Origin: Sinorhizobium kostiense
GTDB lineage: Bacteria > Pseudomonadota > Alphaproteobacteria > Rhizobiales > Rhizobiaceae
NCBI RefSeq assembly: GCF_017874595.1
Contig: NZ_JAGILA010000006.1
Location: 186,001 to 250,000, forward strand
Length of the DNA: 64,000 nucleotides
Direction: 5' to 3'
Shown: positions 39,597 to 48,356 of the stretch, piece after piece
Layout of the letters: every line of letters starts with the position of its first letter
Numbering within the stretch: the stretch's first letter is position 1
Notes under the pieces: generated by a model
The model's input: the letters and a program-made list of their open reading frames with translations, nothing else
What the model was told of the DNA's origin: nothing
The model's database searches: none
Translations under genes and position numbers: made by a program

Positions 39597-40994
39597 GTGA
39601 AAGAGAATAGTTTCGTTTCGACCGACGATATTCGTTCGGCCTTTTCCGCCGCGATGTCCGTCATGTACCGCGAGGAGGTTCCGGCCTACGGCACGCTGAT
39701 GGAACTGGTCGCGAAGGTGAACGAGGACACGCTGGCGGCGAATGCAGGATTAAGGGAGCGCCTGCAAGCGACCGATTCTCTCGACCGTATCTCCGAGGAA
39801 CGGCATGGCGCGATCCGCCTGGGCACGCCCGCGGAGCTTTCGATGATGCGCCGGGTCTTTGCTGTGATGGGCATGTATCCGGTTGGTTACTACGATCTTT
39901 CGACCGCGGGCGTGCCGGTGCATTCCACCGCCTTCCGCCCCGTCGGCGAGGCGTCGCTGAAGCGCAATCCGTTCCGGGTGTTTACTTCGCTCCTCAGACT
40001 CGACCTGATCGCCGACGAAATCCTGCGGGCCGAAGCCGAAACGATTCTCGGGGAGCGCCGGATCTTCACACCTGGAGCGGTCGAGCTCACCCTGAAGGCC
40101 GAACGCCAGGGCGGTCTCGACAGGGCCGATGCCGAGCGTTTCGTGGCTGAAGTTCTCGAAACCTTCCGCTGGCACGACAAGGCGAATGTCAGCGCCGACA
40201 TGTACAAGCGTCTGCACGACGCGCACCGGCTGATCGCCGACGTCGTCTCCTTCAAGGGTCCGCACATCAATCACCTGACGCCGCGCACGCTCGATATCGA
40301 CAAGGTGCAGGCGCTGATGCCGGAACACGGCATTGCGCCCAAAGCGGTGGTCGAGGGGCCGCCGACTCGCAATTGCCCGATCCTGCTTCGCCAGACGTCC
40401 TTCAAGGCGCTCGAAGAACCGGTCTCCTTCCGCGCCGACGGCGGCTGGAAAACCGGCTCCCATACGGCCCGTTTCGGCGAGATCGAACAGCGCGGCATCG
40501 CACTGACGCCGAAGGGCCGCGCCCTCTATGATCGGCTGCTCGACCAGTCGCGCAAGATCGTCCGCCCCGCCGCCGACGGCTCCAACGCCCGCGAGTACGA
40601 GGCCGCACTCGCAACGGCCTTCAGGGCTTTCCCGGACAGCTGGGCCGAGATTCGCGAGGCAGGGCTCGGCTATTTCAGCTATTCTCTGACGGAAAAGGGC
40701 AGGCAGACGAAGCTTCCCGGCCGTCGCGAGCTCCGAGCGCTGATCGCCGACGGCCTCATCGAGTTCGATCCGATCGTCTACGAGGACTTCCTTCCGGTCA
40801 GCGCCGCCGGTATCTTCCAGTCGAATCTCGGCGACGCCGCGCAGCAGGAATTCGTCGCGAGCCCGAACCAGCAACGCTTTGAGGCCGATCTCGGCGTCGC
40901 CGTGCTCAACGAATTCGACCACTATGCCGGTATGGAAAAGGCATCGATCGAAGCGTGCCTCAACGGGTTGACGGCGGCTGTCGCAGCGGAATGA
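39597..40994 (+). CDS. hglS: 2-oxoadipate dioxygenase/decarboxylase (HglS, DUF1338)
   Basis: The GTG at 39597, 6 bases after GAGGCGA, gives 465 residues; an ATG at 39558 lies upstream without a clear ribosome site. The protein belongs to DUF1338, whose member HglS of Pseudomonas putida converts 2-oxoadipate to D-2-hydroxyglutarate in lysine catabolism. In GTG-start numbering H70 and R74 (HGAIRLG), H226 (HINHLTPRT) and E295 (RFGEIEQR) fall at or within one residue of the metal and substrate residues I recall for HglS (H70, R74, H226, E294). It leads the operon with the FAD dehydrogenase 10 bases downstream. Confidence 0.92.
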   Translation: MKENSFVSTDDIRSAFSAAMSVMYREEVPAYGTLMELVAKVNEDTLAANAGLRERLQATDSLDRISEERHGAIRLGTPAELSMMRRVFAVMGMYPVGYYDLSTAGVPVHSTAFRPVGEASLKRNPFRVFTSLLRLDLIADEILRAEAETILGERRIFTPGAVELTLKAERQGGLDRADAERFVAEVLETFRWHDKANVSADMYKRLHDAHRLIADVVSFKGPHINHLTPRTLDIDKVQALMPEHGIAPKAVVEGPPTRNCPILLRQTSFKALEEPVSFRADGGWKTGSHTARFGEIEQRGIALTPKGRALYDRLLDQSRKIVRPAADGSNAREYEAALATAFRAFPDSWAEIREAGLGYFSYSLTEKGRQTKLPGRRELRALIADGLIEFDPIVYEDFLPVSAAGIFQSNLGDAAQQEFVASPNQQRFEADLGVAVLNEFDHYAGMEKASIEACLNGLTAAVAAE

Positions 40995-41004
40995 TACGCC
41001 AACA

Positions 41005-42426
41005 ATGATCGCAATGGACCATATCGACGCGCTCACGGAGCTCCTTGGGGAAAAGGCCGTGGTGACACGTCCGGAAGACATGGAAGCCTACGAGACCGGC
41101 GCGCGCTACGATCGCGGTCGTGCGGGCGCCGTGCTGCGCCCGGCAACGACGGCTGAGGTTTCCGCCGCGGTCGGCTATTGCGTGCGCAACGGCATTCTGG
41201 TCATTCCGCAGTCCGGCAATACCGGCCTCGTATCCGGCTCGACGCCGGACAATTCCGGTGATGAAGTCGTGCTCAGCCTCGACCGGCTGTCCCGGCAGTT
41301 CGAACTCGACCTAGATAACCGCGCGGTTCGGGTCGATGCGGGGGTTCGCCTGTCGGAGCTCAACCGACGGCTCGAAGAGCACGAGCTTTTCTTCCCAATC
41401 GATCTTGGTGCCGATCCACGCATCGGCGGCATGATCGCGACCAACACGGGCGGTTCGCGCTTCCTGAAATATGGCGACGTCCGCCGCAACACGCTGGGTC
41501 TCAAGGTGGTGCTCGCGGATGAGGCGGGGACGGTGCTCGATCTCGATAGTGAATTGCGCAAGAACAATACCGGCGTCGACTGGAAACAGCTCTTCATCGG
41601 CACCTCCGGCGCTTTCGGGATCGTCACCGAATGCGTGCTCAATCTCGAGCGCGTTCCCAAGCAATCGGCAACGGCCTTGCTGGTGCCTGCGAGCGGAGCA
41701 GAGGTGCTGCCGCTCCTGAACGCCATGGAAGAACGGCTTGGAGCCTATCTTTCGGCCTTTGAAGGCATGTCGAAGAATGCGCTTGCAGCAGCCTTCGCCC
41801 ATGTGCCGTCGCTGAAGAATCCGTTCCAGGCCGGAAACATACCGGACTACGTGATCCTCGCCGAGGTTTCCCGAACCTGGGCGCCGCGCGACGGCGAGCA
41901 ATCGCTCGACTCGGTGCTCGAAGGCGTGCTTGCGGAAATATGGGAGACGGAGGAAGCGCCGCTCGCGGACGCCTTCATCGGTCCACCGCACGAGACCTGG
42001 GCGCTGCGTCATGCGCTTTCGGAAGGAGTGAAGCATCTCGGCAAGCTTATCGCTTTCGATCTCTCCTTCCGCCGGGGTGACATCATGGTCTTCTGCGACC
42101 ATATGAAAGCGGAGATGCCGGCTGAGTTTCCGGGCGTCACCATCTGCGATTTCGGCCATATCGGCGATGGCGGGGTCCACTTCAACCTGGTCGTTGCGAG
42201 GGATAGCCCGCTATTGACCGACCCGGCCTTCGAACAGCGCCTGCGCGAATGGGTGTTCGCCGTCGCGGTCGAGCAGTATGGCGGCAGCTTCAGTGCAGAG
42301 CATGCGATCGGCCGCCGCAATCAGGCCTATTACGATTTCTACACGCCGGAAAAACTGAAGGAAATGGCGGCGGGCCTCAAGACGATCACTTCGCCGGGAA
42401 GGCTCGGCAGCGTGCGGTTTGGCTAA
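41005..42426 (+). CDS. FAD-linked oxidoreductase, D-2-hydroxyglutarate dehydrogenase type
   Basis: The 473-residue flavoenzyme belongs to the FAD-binding PCMH family with a C-terminal FAD-oxidase domain. FAD-binding elements include VIPQSGNTGLVSGSTPD near residue 70 and GGMIATNTGGSRFLKYGD near 141. Metal and substrate residues fit the D-2-hydroxyacid dehydrogenase group: FGHIGDGGVHFN and GSFSAEHAIGRRNQ. Following hglS, the best prediction is oxidation of D-2-hydroxyglutarate to 2-oxoglutarate. D-lactate or glycolate oxidation is the alternative from sequence alone. Confidence 0.88.
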   Translation: MIAMDHIDALTELLGEKAVVTRPEDMEAYETGARYDRGRAGAVLRPATTAEVSAAVGYCVRNGILVIPQSGNTGLVSGSTPDNSGDEVVLSLDRLSRQFELDLDNRAVRVDAGVRLSELNRRLEEHELFFPIDLGADPRIGGMIATNTGGSRFLKYGDVRRNTLGLKVVLADEAGTVLDLDSELRKNNTGVDWKQLFIGTSGAFGIVTECVLNLERVPKQSATALLVPASGAEVLPLLNAMEERLGAYLSAFEGMSKNALAAAFAHVPSLKNPFQAGNIPDYVILAEVSRTWAPRDGEQSLDSVLEGVLAEIWETEEAPLADAFIGPPHETWALRHALSEGVKHLGKLIAFDLSFRRGDIMVFCDHMKAEMPAEFPGVTICDFGHIGDGGVHFNLVVARDSPLLTDPAFEQRLREWVFAVAVEQYGGSFSAEHAIGRRNQAYYDFYTPEKLKEMAAGLKTITSPGRLGSVRFG

Positions 42427-42456
42427 GTCGCCTAGAATCAAACGGGAGCATTACAC

Positions 42457-43989
42457 ATGAATATTGCAGCCACCAAAGTCGACGTCGCCAGTGAGGTAGC
42501 CGCCCTCCTTGAGAAGCTGGGCGTCGCCAAGGAACTCTACACCGGCGGCGACATGCCGTCCTTCAGCCCGGTCACCGGCGAACAGATCGCAAGCCTCAAG
42601 ACCGACACGGCGGCCGAAGCCGCGAAGAAGATCGAGAAGGCCGACGAAGCCTTCCGTGCCTGGCGGATGGTGCCGGCGCCGAAGCGCGGCGAACTTGTCC
42701 GCCTGCTCGGCGAGGAATTGCGTGCCTTCAAGGCCGATCTCGGCCGCCTGGTCTCGATCGAAGCCGGCAAGATCCCTTCCGAGGGCCTTGGCGAAGTGCA
42801 GGAGATGATCGACATCTGCGATTTCGCCGTCGGCCTTTCGCGCCAGCTCTACGGTCTGACGATCGCAACCGAACGGCCCGGCCACCGGATGATGGAAACC
42901 TGGCATCCGCTCGGCGTCGTCGGCATCATTTCGGCCTTCAACTTCCCCGTAGCCGTCTGGTCGTGGAATGCGGCGCTTGCGCTCGTCTGCGGCGACGCCG
43001 TCGTGTGGAAGCCGTCGGAGAAGACGCCGCTCACCGCCCTTGCCTGCCAGGCGATCCTTGAGCGTGCGCTCGCCCGCTTCGGCGATGCGCCGGCGGGCCT
43101 GTCGCAAGTGCTGATCGGCGACCGTTCGATCGGCGAGGTGCTCGTCGACCATCCGAAGGTTCCGCTCGTCTCGGCGACCGGATCCACCCGCATGGGCCGC
43201 GAGGTCGGTCCGCGGCTCGCCAAGCGCTTCGCCCGCGGCATCCTCGAACTCGGCGGCAACAATGCCGGCATCGTCTGCCCCTCGGCCGATCTCGACATGG
43301 CGCTGCGCGCAATCGCCTTCGGCGCGATGGGCACCGCCGGTCAGCGCTGCACGACGCTGCGCCGTCTGTTCGTGCATGAGAGCGTCTATGATCAGCTCGT
43401 GCCGCGGCTGAAGAAGGCCTATCAGTCGGTCTCCGTCGGCAATCCGCTCGAAAGCTCGGCACTCGTCGGGCCGCTCGTCGACAAGGCGGCCTTCGACAAC
43501 ATGCAGAAGGCGATCGCCGAGGCGAAGGCGCATGGCGGTTCGGTCACCGGCGGCGAACGCGTCGAGCTCGGCTACGAAAACGGCTATTACGTCAAGCCGG
43601 CGATCGTCGAAATGCCGAAGCAGGAAGGCCCGGTTCTCGAAGAGACCTTCGCGCCGGTCCTCTATGTGATGAAATATAGCGACTTCGACGCGGTGGTCGC
43701 CGAGCACAATGCGGTTGCCGCCGGCCTTTCCTCGTCGATCTTCACCCGCGACATGCAGGAATCGGAACGCTTCCTCGCGGCCGACGGCTCCGATTGCGGC
43801 ATAGCCAACGTCAATATCGGCACCTCCGGCGCGGAAATCGGCGGCGCATTCGGCGGCGAGAAGGAGACGGGCGGCGGCCGCGAATCCGGCTCGGACGCCT
43901 GGAAGGCCTATATGCGCCGGGCCACCAACACCGTGAACTATTCGAAGGCTCTGCCGCTGGCGCAGGGCGTCTCGTTCGATATCGAATGA
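42457..43989 (+). CDS. amaB: L-aminoadipate-semialdehyde / piperideine-6-carboxylate dehydrogenase (ALDH7)
   Basis: The 510-residue NAD-dependent aldehyde dehydrogenase is of the ALDH7A1 (antiquitin/AmaB) type. The catalytic glutamate is in ELGGNNA near residue 264; the NNA is a hallmark of ALDH7 in place of the usual N-P. The catalytic cysteine is in GQRCTTLRRLF near 298. The C-terminal GGGRESGSDAWKAYMRR also fits this family. It oxidises 2-aminoadipate 6-semialdehyde, the open form of piperideine-6-carboxylate, to 2-aminoadipate. It lies 30 bases after the FAD dehydrogenase gene. Confidence 0.92.
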   Translation: MNIAATKVDVASEVAALLEKLGVAKELYTGGDMPSFSPVTGEQIASLKTDTAAEAAKKIEKADEAFRAWRMVPAPKRGELVRLLGEELRAFKADLGRLVSIEAGKIPSEGLGEVQEMIDICDFAVGLSRQLYGLTIATERPGHRMMETWHPLGVVGIISAFNFPVAVWSWNAALALVCGDAVVWKPSEKTPLTALACQAILERALARFGDAPAGLSQVLIGDRSIGEVLVDHPKVPLVSATGSTRMGREVGPRLAKRFARGILELGGNNAGIVCPSADLDMALRAIAFGAMGTAGQRCTTLRRLFVHESVYDQLVPRLKKAYQSVSVGNPLESSALVGPLVDKAAFDNMQKAIAEAKAHGGSVTGGERVELGYENGYYVKPAIVEMPKQEGPVLEETFAPVLYVMKYSDFDAVVAEHNAVAAGLSSSIFTRDMQESERFLAADGSDCGIANVNIGTSGAEIGGAFGGEKETGGGRESGSDAWKAYMRRATNTVNYSKALPLAQGVSFDIE

Positions 43990-43990
43990 T

Positions 43991-44024
43991 TGGCGACATC
44001 GAATAGCTGGCGACATCGAATAGG
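43991..44024 (+). repeat. Tandem 17-bp duplication between amaB and aatB
   Basis: TGGCGACATCGAATAGC and TGGCGACATCGAATAGG are adjacent copies that differ only in the last base. They fill nearly the whole gap between the amaB stop and the aatB ribosome site; a slipped-strand duplication is likely. Confidence 0.8.
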
Positions 44025-44031
44025 ATCGGCC

Positions 44032-45264
44032 ATGACCATCAATGCAACGGTGAAGGAGGCGGGCTTTCGGCCCGCCTCGCGGATTTCCTCGATCGGCGTT
44101 TCGGAAATCCTGAAGATCGGCGCCCGCGCCAGTGCCATGAAGCGAGAAGGCAAGCCGGTGATCATCCTCGGCGCCGGCGAACCGGATTTCGACACGCCGG
44201 ACCACGTCAAGGAGGCGGCCTCGCAGGCAATCCGGCGCGGCGAGACGAAATACACCGCGCTCGACGGCACGCCGGAACTGAAACAGGCAATTCGGGAGAA
44301 ATTCCAGCGCGAGAACGGCATCGCCTACGAGCTCGATGAAGTCACGGTCGCCACCGGCGCCAAGCAGATCCTGTTCAATGCCATGGCGGCGACGGTCGAT
44401 CCGGGCAACGAGGTGATCATACCGACGCCCTATTGGACCTCCTATTCCGACATCGTCCAGATCTGCGAAGGCAAGCCGGTATTGATCGCCTGCGATGCAT
44501 CTTCCGGTTTCCGCCTGACCGCCGAGAAGCTCGAAGCGGCGATCACGCCACGGACCCGGTGGGTGCTCTTGAACTCGCCCTCCAACCCCTCCGGCGCGGC
44601 CTATGGCGCGGCCGACTACCGCCCGCTTCTCGACGTGCTGCTCAAGCATCCGCATGTCTGGCTGCTCGTCGACGACATGTACGAGCACATCGTCTATGAC
44701 GACTTCGATTTCGTCACGCCCGCCCAGCTCGAGCCCCGCCTCAAGGAACGTACGTTGACCGTCAACGGCGTCTCGAAAGCCTATGCGATGACCGGTTGGC
44801 GCATCGGTTATGCCGGGGGGCCGCGCGAGCTGATCAAGGCGATGGCCGTCGTCCAGAGCCAGGCGACCTCGTGCCCTTCATCGGTCAGCCAGGCCGCTTC
44901 GGTCGCGGCGCTCACCGGCCCGCAGGAATTCCTGAAGGAGCGCAGGCAGAGTTTTCAGCGCCGCCGCGACCTCGTCGTCGCCGGCCTGAACGCGATCGAG
45001 GGTCTCGACTGCCGCGTTCCGGAAGGCGCCTTCTACACCTTCTCTGGCTGTAAGGGCATGCTTGGTCGGGTGACCCCCGTCGGCAAACGGATCGAAACCG
45101 ATGCAGACTTCTGCGCCTATCTGCTGGAGGACGCCCACGTCGCCGTCGTGCCGGGCACGGCCTTCGGCCTCTCGCCTTTCTTCCGCATCTCCTACGCGAC
45201 CTCGGAAGGGGAGCTGAAGGAAGCGCTCACCCGCATCGCCGCCGCCTGCGCCCGGCTTGCGTGA
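44032..45264 (+). CDS. aatB: PLP-dependent aminotransferase AatB
   Basis: From the ATG at 44032 (AGGAT upstream) the product has 410 residues, the length I recall for Sinorhizobium AatB. It is a class I aminotransferase with the PLP lysine in NGVSKAYAMTGWRIGYAGG near residue 248 and the LLVDDMYEHIVYD segment that binds the pyridine ring. AatB has been described as an aspartate aminotransferase. In this operon it most likely converts 2-aminoadipate to 2-oxoadipate, joining AmaB to HglS. Both roles may be real, as such enzymes accept several dicarboxylic amino acids. Confidence 0.9.
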   Translation: MTINATVKEAGFRPASRISSIGVSEILKIGARASAMKREGKPVIILGAGEPDFDTPDHVKEAASQAIRRGETKYTALDGTPELKQAIREKFQRENGIAYELDEVTVATGAKQILFNAMAATVDPGNEVIIPTPYWTSYSDIVQICEGKPVLIACDASSGFRLTAEKLEAAITPRTRWVLLNSPSNPSGAAYGAADYRPLLDVLLKHPHVWLLVDDMYEHIVYDDFDFVTPAQLEPRLKERTLTVNGVSKAYAMTGWRIGYAGGPRELIKAMAVVQSQATSCPSSVSQAASVAALTGPQEFLKERRQSFQRRRDLVVAGLNAIEGLDCRVPEGAFYTFSGCKGMLGRVTPVGKRIETDADFCAYLLEDAHVAVVPGTAFGLSPFFRISYATSEGELKEALTRIAAACARLA

Positions 45265-45281
45265 GGCGGCTAAAACCGACA

Positions 45282-45308
45282 ACTCCCTCCGCGTCGCGCG
45301 GAGGGAGT
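45282..45308 (+). terminator. Hairpin after aatB
   Basis: ACTCCCTCCGCG and CGCGGAGGGAGT form a perfect 12-bp stem around TCG, 18 bases after the aatB stop. There is no T-run. It very likely ends the lysine-catabolic operon. Confidence 0.7.
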
Positions 45309-45389
45309 ATTGCGGCGTGATCGCCTGACGGGCTTGCAGTCGGCGCTGCCAGCCGCTATCCCGATCTCCGCGCCGGTTCGGGGGAGAGG

Positions 45390-46136
45390 ATGACGATATT
45401 CCACGTGCTTCTGCTGTTCGTTGCGGGATTCCTGTCCGGCGTCGTCAATGCGATCGCCGGCGGCGGCACTTTTCTCACCTTCGGCGCGATGACGCTTGGC
45501 GGACTGCCGCCGATCGTCGCCAATGCCACCTCCTCGATCATCCAGCTTCCCGGCTACGTCACCTCGGCGCTCGCCTATGCGAAGGAGATTCGCGCCGATT
45601 GGCGCAATGCCGTCGTGCTCGGGATCATTTCCGCGATCGGCGGCCTTGCCGGGGCGCTGATCCTCTTGTCGCTCTCCAATCCGTCCTTCCGCGCGATGGT
45701 GCCCTGGCTCCTGATTGCCGCAACCGCGATCTTCGCGGCTGGGCCGCTGTTGAAGCCGAAGGCGCGCAGCGATGAACACAGGATCGGTCCCCTCGGCGCC
45801 GCGAGCCAGTTTGCAACCTCCATCTATGGCGGCTTCTTCGGGGCCGGCATGGGCATCATGATGCTCGCCGTGCTCGGGCTTGCGACAGGCGGTGGCTATC
45901 ACCGGCTGAACGCGCTCAAGAACTTCATCTCGATCGTCATCGCGACGATTGCCATCTTCGTCTTCGCTGCCGGCGGCGTCGTTTCCTGGCTGCATGCGGC
46001 GATCATGGTGCCGGGTGCGGCGCTTGGCGGCTATTCGGGCGTTTGGGCGGCCCGGCGCGTGCCCCAGGCCGTCATCCGCGCGCTTGTCGTCGCAGTCGGT
46101 TTGCTGCTGGCCGCCTATTATCTTTTTACCGGCTGA
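45390..46136 (+). CDS. TauE/SafE-family (DUF81) permease
   Basis: The 248-residue protein has about eight transmembrane helices and the TauE/SafE layout, with a repeated G-GG-T motif early in each half: [20 protein letters not shown] and [20 protein letters not shown]. The family exports sulfite, sulfoacetate or related organosulfur anions. No sulfur gene is near, so the substrate is open. Its 3' end overlaps the convergent trmD gene by 19 bases. Confidence 0.9.
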   Translation: MTIFHVLLLFVAGFLSGVVNAIAGGGTFLTFGAMTLGGLPPIVANATSSIIQLPGYVTSALAYAKEIRADWRNAVVLGIISAIGGLAGALILLSLSNPSFRAMVPWLLIAATAIFAAGPLLKPKARSDEHRIGPLGAASQFATSIYGGFFGAGMGIMMLAVLGLATGGGYHRLNALKNFISIVIATIAIFVFAAGGVVSWLHAAIMVPGAALGGYSGVWAARRVPQAVIRALVVAVGLLLAAYYLFTG

Positions 46137-46855
46137 CGCGAATCGGGCTTCGCATCGTTTGCCGGGGGATTCGGATCACCCTTCAGCAGATCCGGCCGCC
46201 GTTCCTCGGTCAGCCGCCGTGCCTCGGCCTCTCGCCATTTGGCGATCGCGCCGTGATTGCCGGAGGTCAGCACCGCCGGAATCTCCCGGCCTTCGAAGAC
46301 CTGCGGCCGCGTGTAATGCGGGTGCTCGAGCAGCCCGCCCTCGAAGCTTTCATGCAGGCCGGAAAGTTCATTGCCCATGACGCCCGGCAGGATGCGCACC
46401 ACCGCATCGAGCAGCACCAGCGCCGCCGGCTCGCCGCCCGAAAGAATGTAGTCGCCGATCGACACTTCCTCGAGCTGTCGCGTATCGATGACGCGCTGGT
46501 CGACCCCCTCGAAACGGCCGCAGACGATGACGACGCCTGGGCCAGAGGCAAGCTCGCGCACGCGCGCCTGCGTCAGTGTCCGCCCGCGCGGGCTCATCAG
46601 CAGCCGCGGCCGGTGGTCATCCGCCGAGACATAGTCGATGGCGCGGGCAAGCACATCCGGCTTCAGCACCATGCCGGCGCCGCCGCCTGCCGGGGTGTCG
46701 TCGACGGTGCGGTGCTTGTCCTCGGCGAAATCGCGGATCTGCACGGCATCGATTGACCATTGGCCGCGGCTGAGAGCCTTGCCCGCGAGCGACACGCCGA
46801 GATGCCCGGGGAACATCTCCGGATAGAGCGTCAGCACGGATGCGCGGAAAGTCAT
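46118..46855 (-). CDS. trmD: tRNA (guanine-N1)-methyltransferase
   Basis: From the ATG at 46855 the product has 245 residues ([20 protein letters not shown]). TrmD methylates N1 of G37 in tRNAs with G36 using S-adenosylmethionine and prevents frameshifting. The deep trefoil-knot motifs are present: [16 protein letters not shown] and [15 protein letters not shown]. It is the last gene of the minus-strand group ffh - chorismate mutase - rpsP - rimM - trmD. rplS, its usual downstream neighbour in many bacteria, is absent here. Confidence 0.96.
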   Translation of the reverse strand: MTFRASVLTLYPEMFPGHLGVSLAGKALSRGQWSIDAVQIRDFAEDKHRTVDDTPAGGGAGMVLKPDVLARAIDYVSADDHRPRLLMSPRGRTLTQARVRELASGPGVVIVCGRFEGVDQRVIDTRQLEEVSIGDYILSGGEPAALVLLDAVVRILPGVMGNELSGLHESFEGGLLEHPHYTRPQVFEGREIPAVLTSGNHGAIAKWREAEARRLTEERRPDLLKGDPNPPANDAKPDSRQPVKR

Positions 46856-46862
46856 GGCTTTG

Positions 46863-47426
46863 TCACTTGCGCCCGGTCGGGAATGATTTGCCGAGGCCAT
46901 CGTCCTTGTCGTCGAGGAGACCCGCCGCAACAGGATCGACCAGCAGCTTGCCTGCCTCGAGATCGATTTCCAGAACCGACCATTCGGTGAAGGGGATCAG
47001 CACCGGCCGCCTGCCCGGTCCTTTCAATTCCAGGAGATCGCCGGCGCCGAAATCGAACACACCCGTCACTGCGCCATAGCTTTTACCCTCGGCGTCGACC
47101 GCCTCCAGCCCTTCGAGATCGGCATAGAAGAACTCGTCCTCGTCGAGATCCTCGTCCGGAAGGTTGTCGCGTTCGATGAAAAGCTCGAGCCCGTTCAGCG
47201 CCTCGGCGGAGGTGCGGTCGTTGATCCCGCGAAAGCGCACGACGACCATGTTCTTCGCTTCACGGATTTCGAGTATCTCGAAGACGCGGCCGTCTTCGCT
47301 GTGCAGATTGCCGTAGCTGCCGAGCGCGATCGGGTCGTCTGTATAGGATTTCACCCGCACCTCGCCGCGCAGGCCTTGCGCCGCACCGATCGTCGCCATC
47401 AGGACAGGGTTGTTTAGCTTCGTCAT
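46863..47426 (-). CDS. rimM: Ribosome maturation factor RimM
   Basis: From the ATG at 47426 the product has 187 residues ([20 protein letters not shown]). The N-terminal RimM domain has [20 protein letters not shown] and the C-terminal PRC-barrel has [20 protein letters not shown] and [18 protein letters not shown] sequence. RimM helps assemble the 30S subunit head. The gene lies 7 bases upstream of trmD, so the two should be co-transcribed. Confidence 0.95.
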   Translation of the reverse strand: MTKLNNPVLMATIGAAQGLRGEVRVKSYTDDPIALGSYGNLHSEDGRVFEILEIREAKNMVVVRFRGINDRTSAEALNGLELFIERDNLPDEDLDEDEFFYADLEGLEAVDAEGKSYGAVTGVFDFGAGDLLELKGPGRRPVLIPFTEWSVLEIDLEAGKLLVDPVAAGLLDDKDDGLGKSFPTGRK

Positions 47427-47595
47427 CCGCGGGATCCGGTAAGGGCGGTCTGCAACCGCCAATTCTCTGCGAGAGCAAATAAAGCAAAACGGGCGGCATG
47501 GAAATGCCACCCGTATTGCAACATGGCCGAGAGTAGGTCTGAGCGGGATGCGGGCGGAAAACCGCACACACGTGGCCCAATCCGCTCCGGACGTA

Positions 47596-47970
47596 TTATT
47601 CTGCGGCAGCTTCCGCAGCGGCGGCGGCTGCCTCTTCGGCGCGCTGCTTGGCTTCGGCAGCCCGCTCCTGTGCCTTCTTGCCCGGCAGGGCCTTTGTCGG
47701 GTTGCTGCGGGCCGGGCGCTGGGCGAGGCCTGCCTGGTCGAGGAAGCGAAGCACGCGGTCGGTCGGCTGGGCACCCTGAGCGATCCAGTGGCTCACGCGC
47801 TCGGCGTTGAGCTCAACGCGCTTTGCGTCGTCCTTGGCAAGCATCGGATTCCAGGAGCCGAGCTTTTCCAGGAAGCGGCCGTCACGGGGCGAGCGAGCAT
47901 CGGCAACGACGATCTGGTAGTAGGGGCGCTTCTTGGAACCGCCGCGGGCGAGACGAATTTTCAGTGCCAT
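47596..47970 (-). CDS. rpsP: 30S ribosomal protein S16
   Basis: The 124-residue protein begins [19 protein letters not shown], the S16 signature, followed by [19 protein letters not shown] and [17 protein letters not shown]. The C-terminal tail is an Ala- and Glu-rich extension typical of alphaproteobacterial S16. It is followed by rimM after 169 bases. Confidence 0.97.
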   Translation of the reverse strand: MALKIRLARGGSKKRPYYQIVVADARSPRDGRFLEKLGSWNPMLAKDDAKRVELNAERVSHWIAQGAQPTDRVLRFLDQAGLAQRPARSNPTKALPGKKAQERAAEAKQRAEEAAAAAAEAAAE

Positions 47971-48008
47971 TTCAATTTACTCCTTGCAGGCTTTCTTGAC
48001 CGCTTCGT

Positions 48009-48344
48009 TCAAGCGGAACTTGTAGTGCCGGCGCTGCCCGCGGGCTGCGAGCGATCGGCGGCGATGGCTTCATGATGCCGGATGACTTCCTTGATGATGA
48101 AGTTCAGGAACTTCTCGGCGAAATCCGGGTCCAGATTGGCGTCCTTGGCGAGCCGCCGAAGGCGTTCGATCTGGTATTCTTCGCGCGCCGGGTCGGCCGG
48201 CGGCAGTCTGTGCTTGGCCTTCAGAACGCCCACCGCCTTGGTGCAGCGGAAGCGTTCGGCCAGCATATGGACAAGGGCGGCATCGATATTGTCTATCGAC
48301 TGCCGGTAACTCGCCAATTCCTCTTTGATCTCGGGATCAAGCAT
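48009..48344 (-). CDS. Chorismate mutase (AroQ type)
   Basis: The 111-residue protein is a stand-alone AroQ-class chorismate mutase, which makes prephenate for phenylalanine and tyrosine. Conserved positions are in ELASYRQSIDNIDAALVHML, the RF(R)CTKAVGVLKAKH segment with the active-site lysine, and DPAREEYQIERLRRLA with the substrate-binding Arg and Glu. Its place between ffh and rpsP is a conserved order in rhizobia. Confidence 0.92.
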   Translation of the reverse strand: MLDPEIKEELASYRQSIDNIDAALVHMLAERFRCTKAVGVLKAKHRLPPADPAREEYQIERLRRLAKDANLDPDFAEKFLNFIIKEVIRHHEAIAADRSQPAGSAGTTSSA

Positions 48345-48356
48345 CCGTTGCGATCC

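Noticed and set aside
42451..44688. 745-codon open frame on the minus strand
   Set aside because: Antisense to amaB and aatB, which have clear catalytic motifs.
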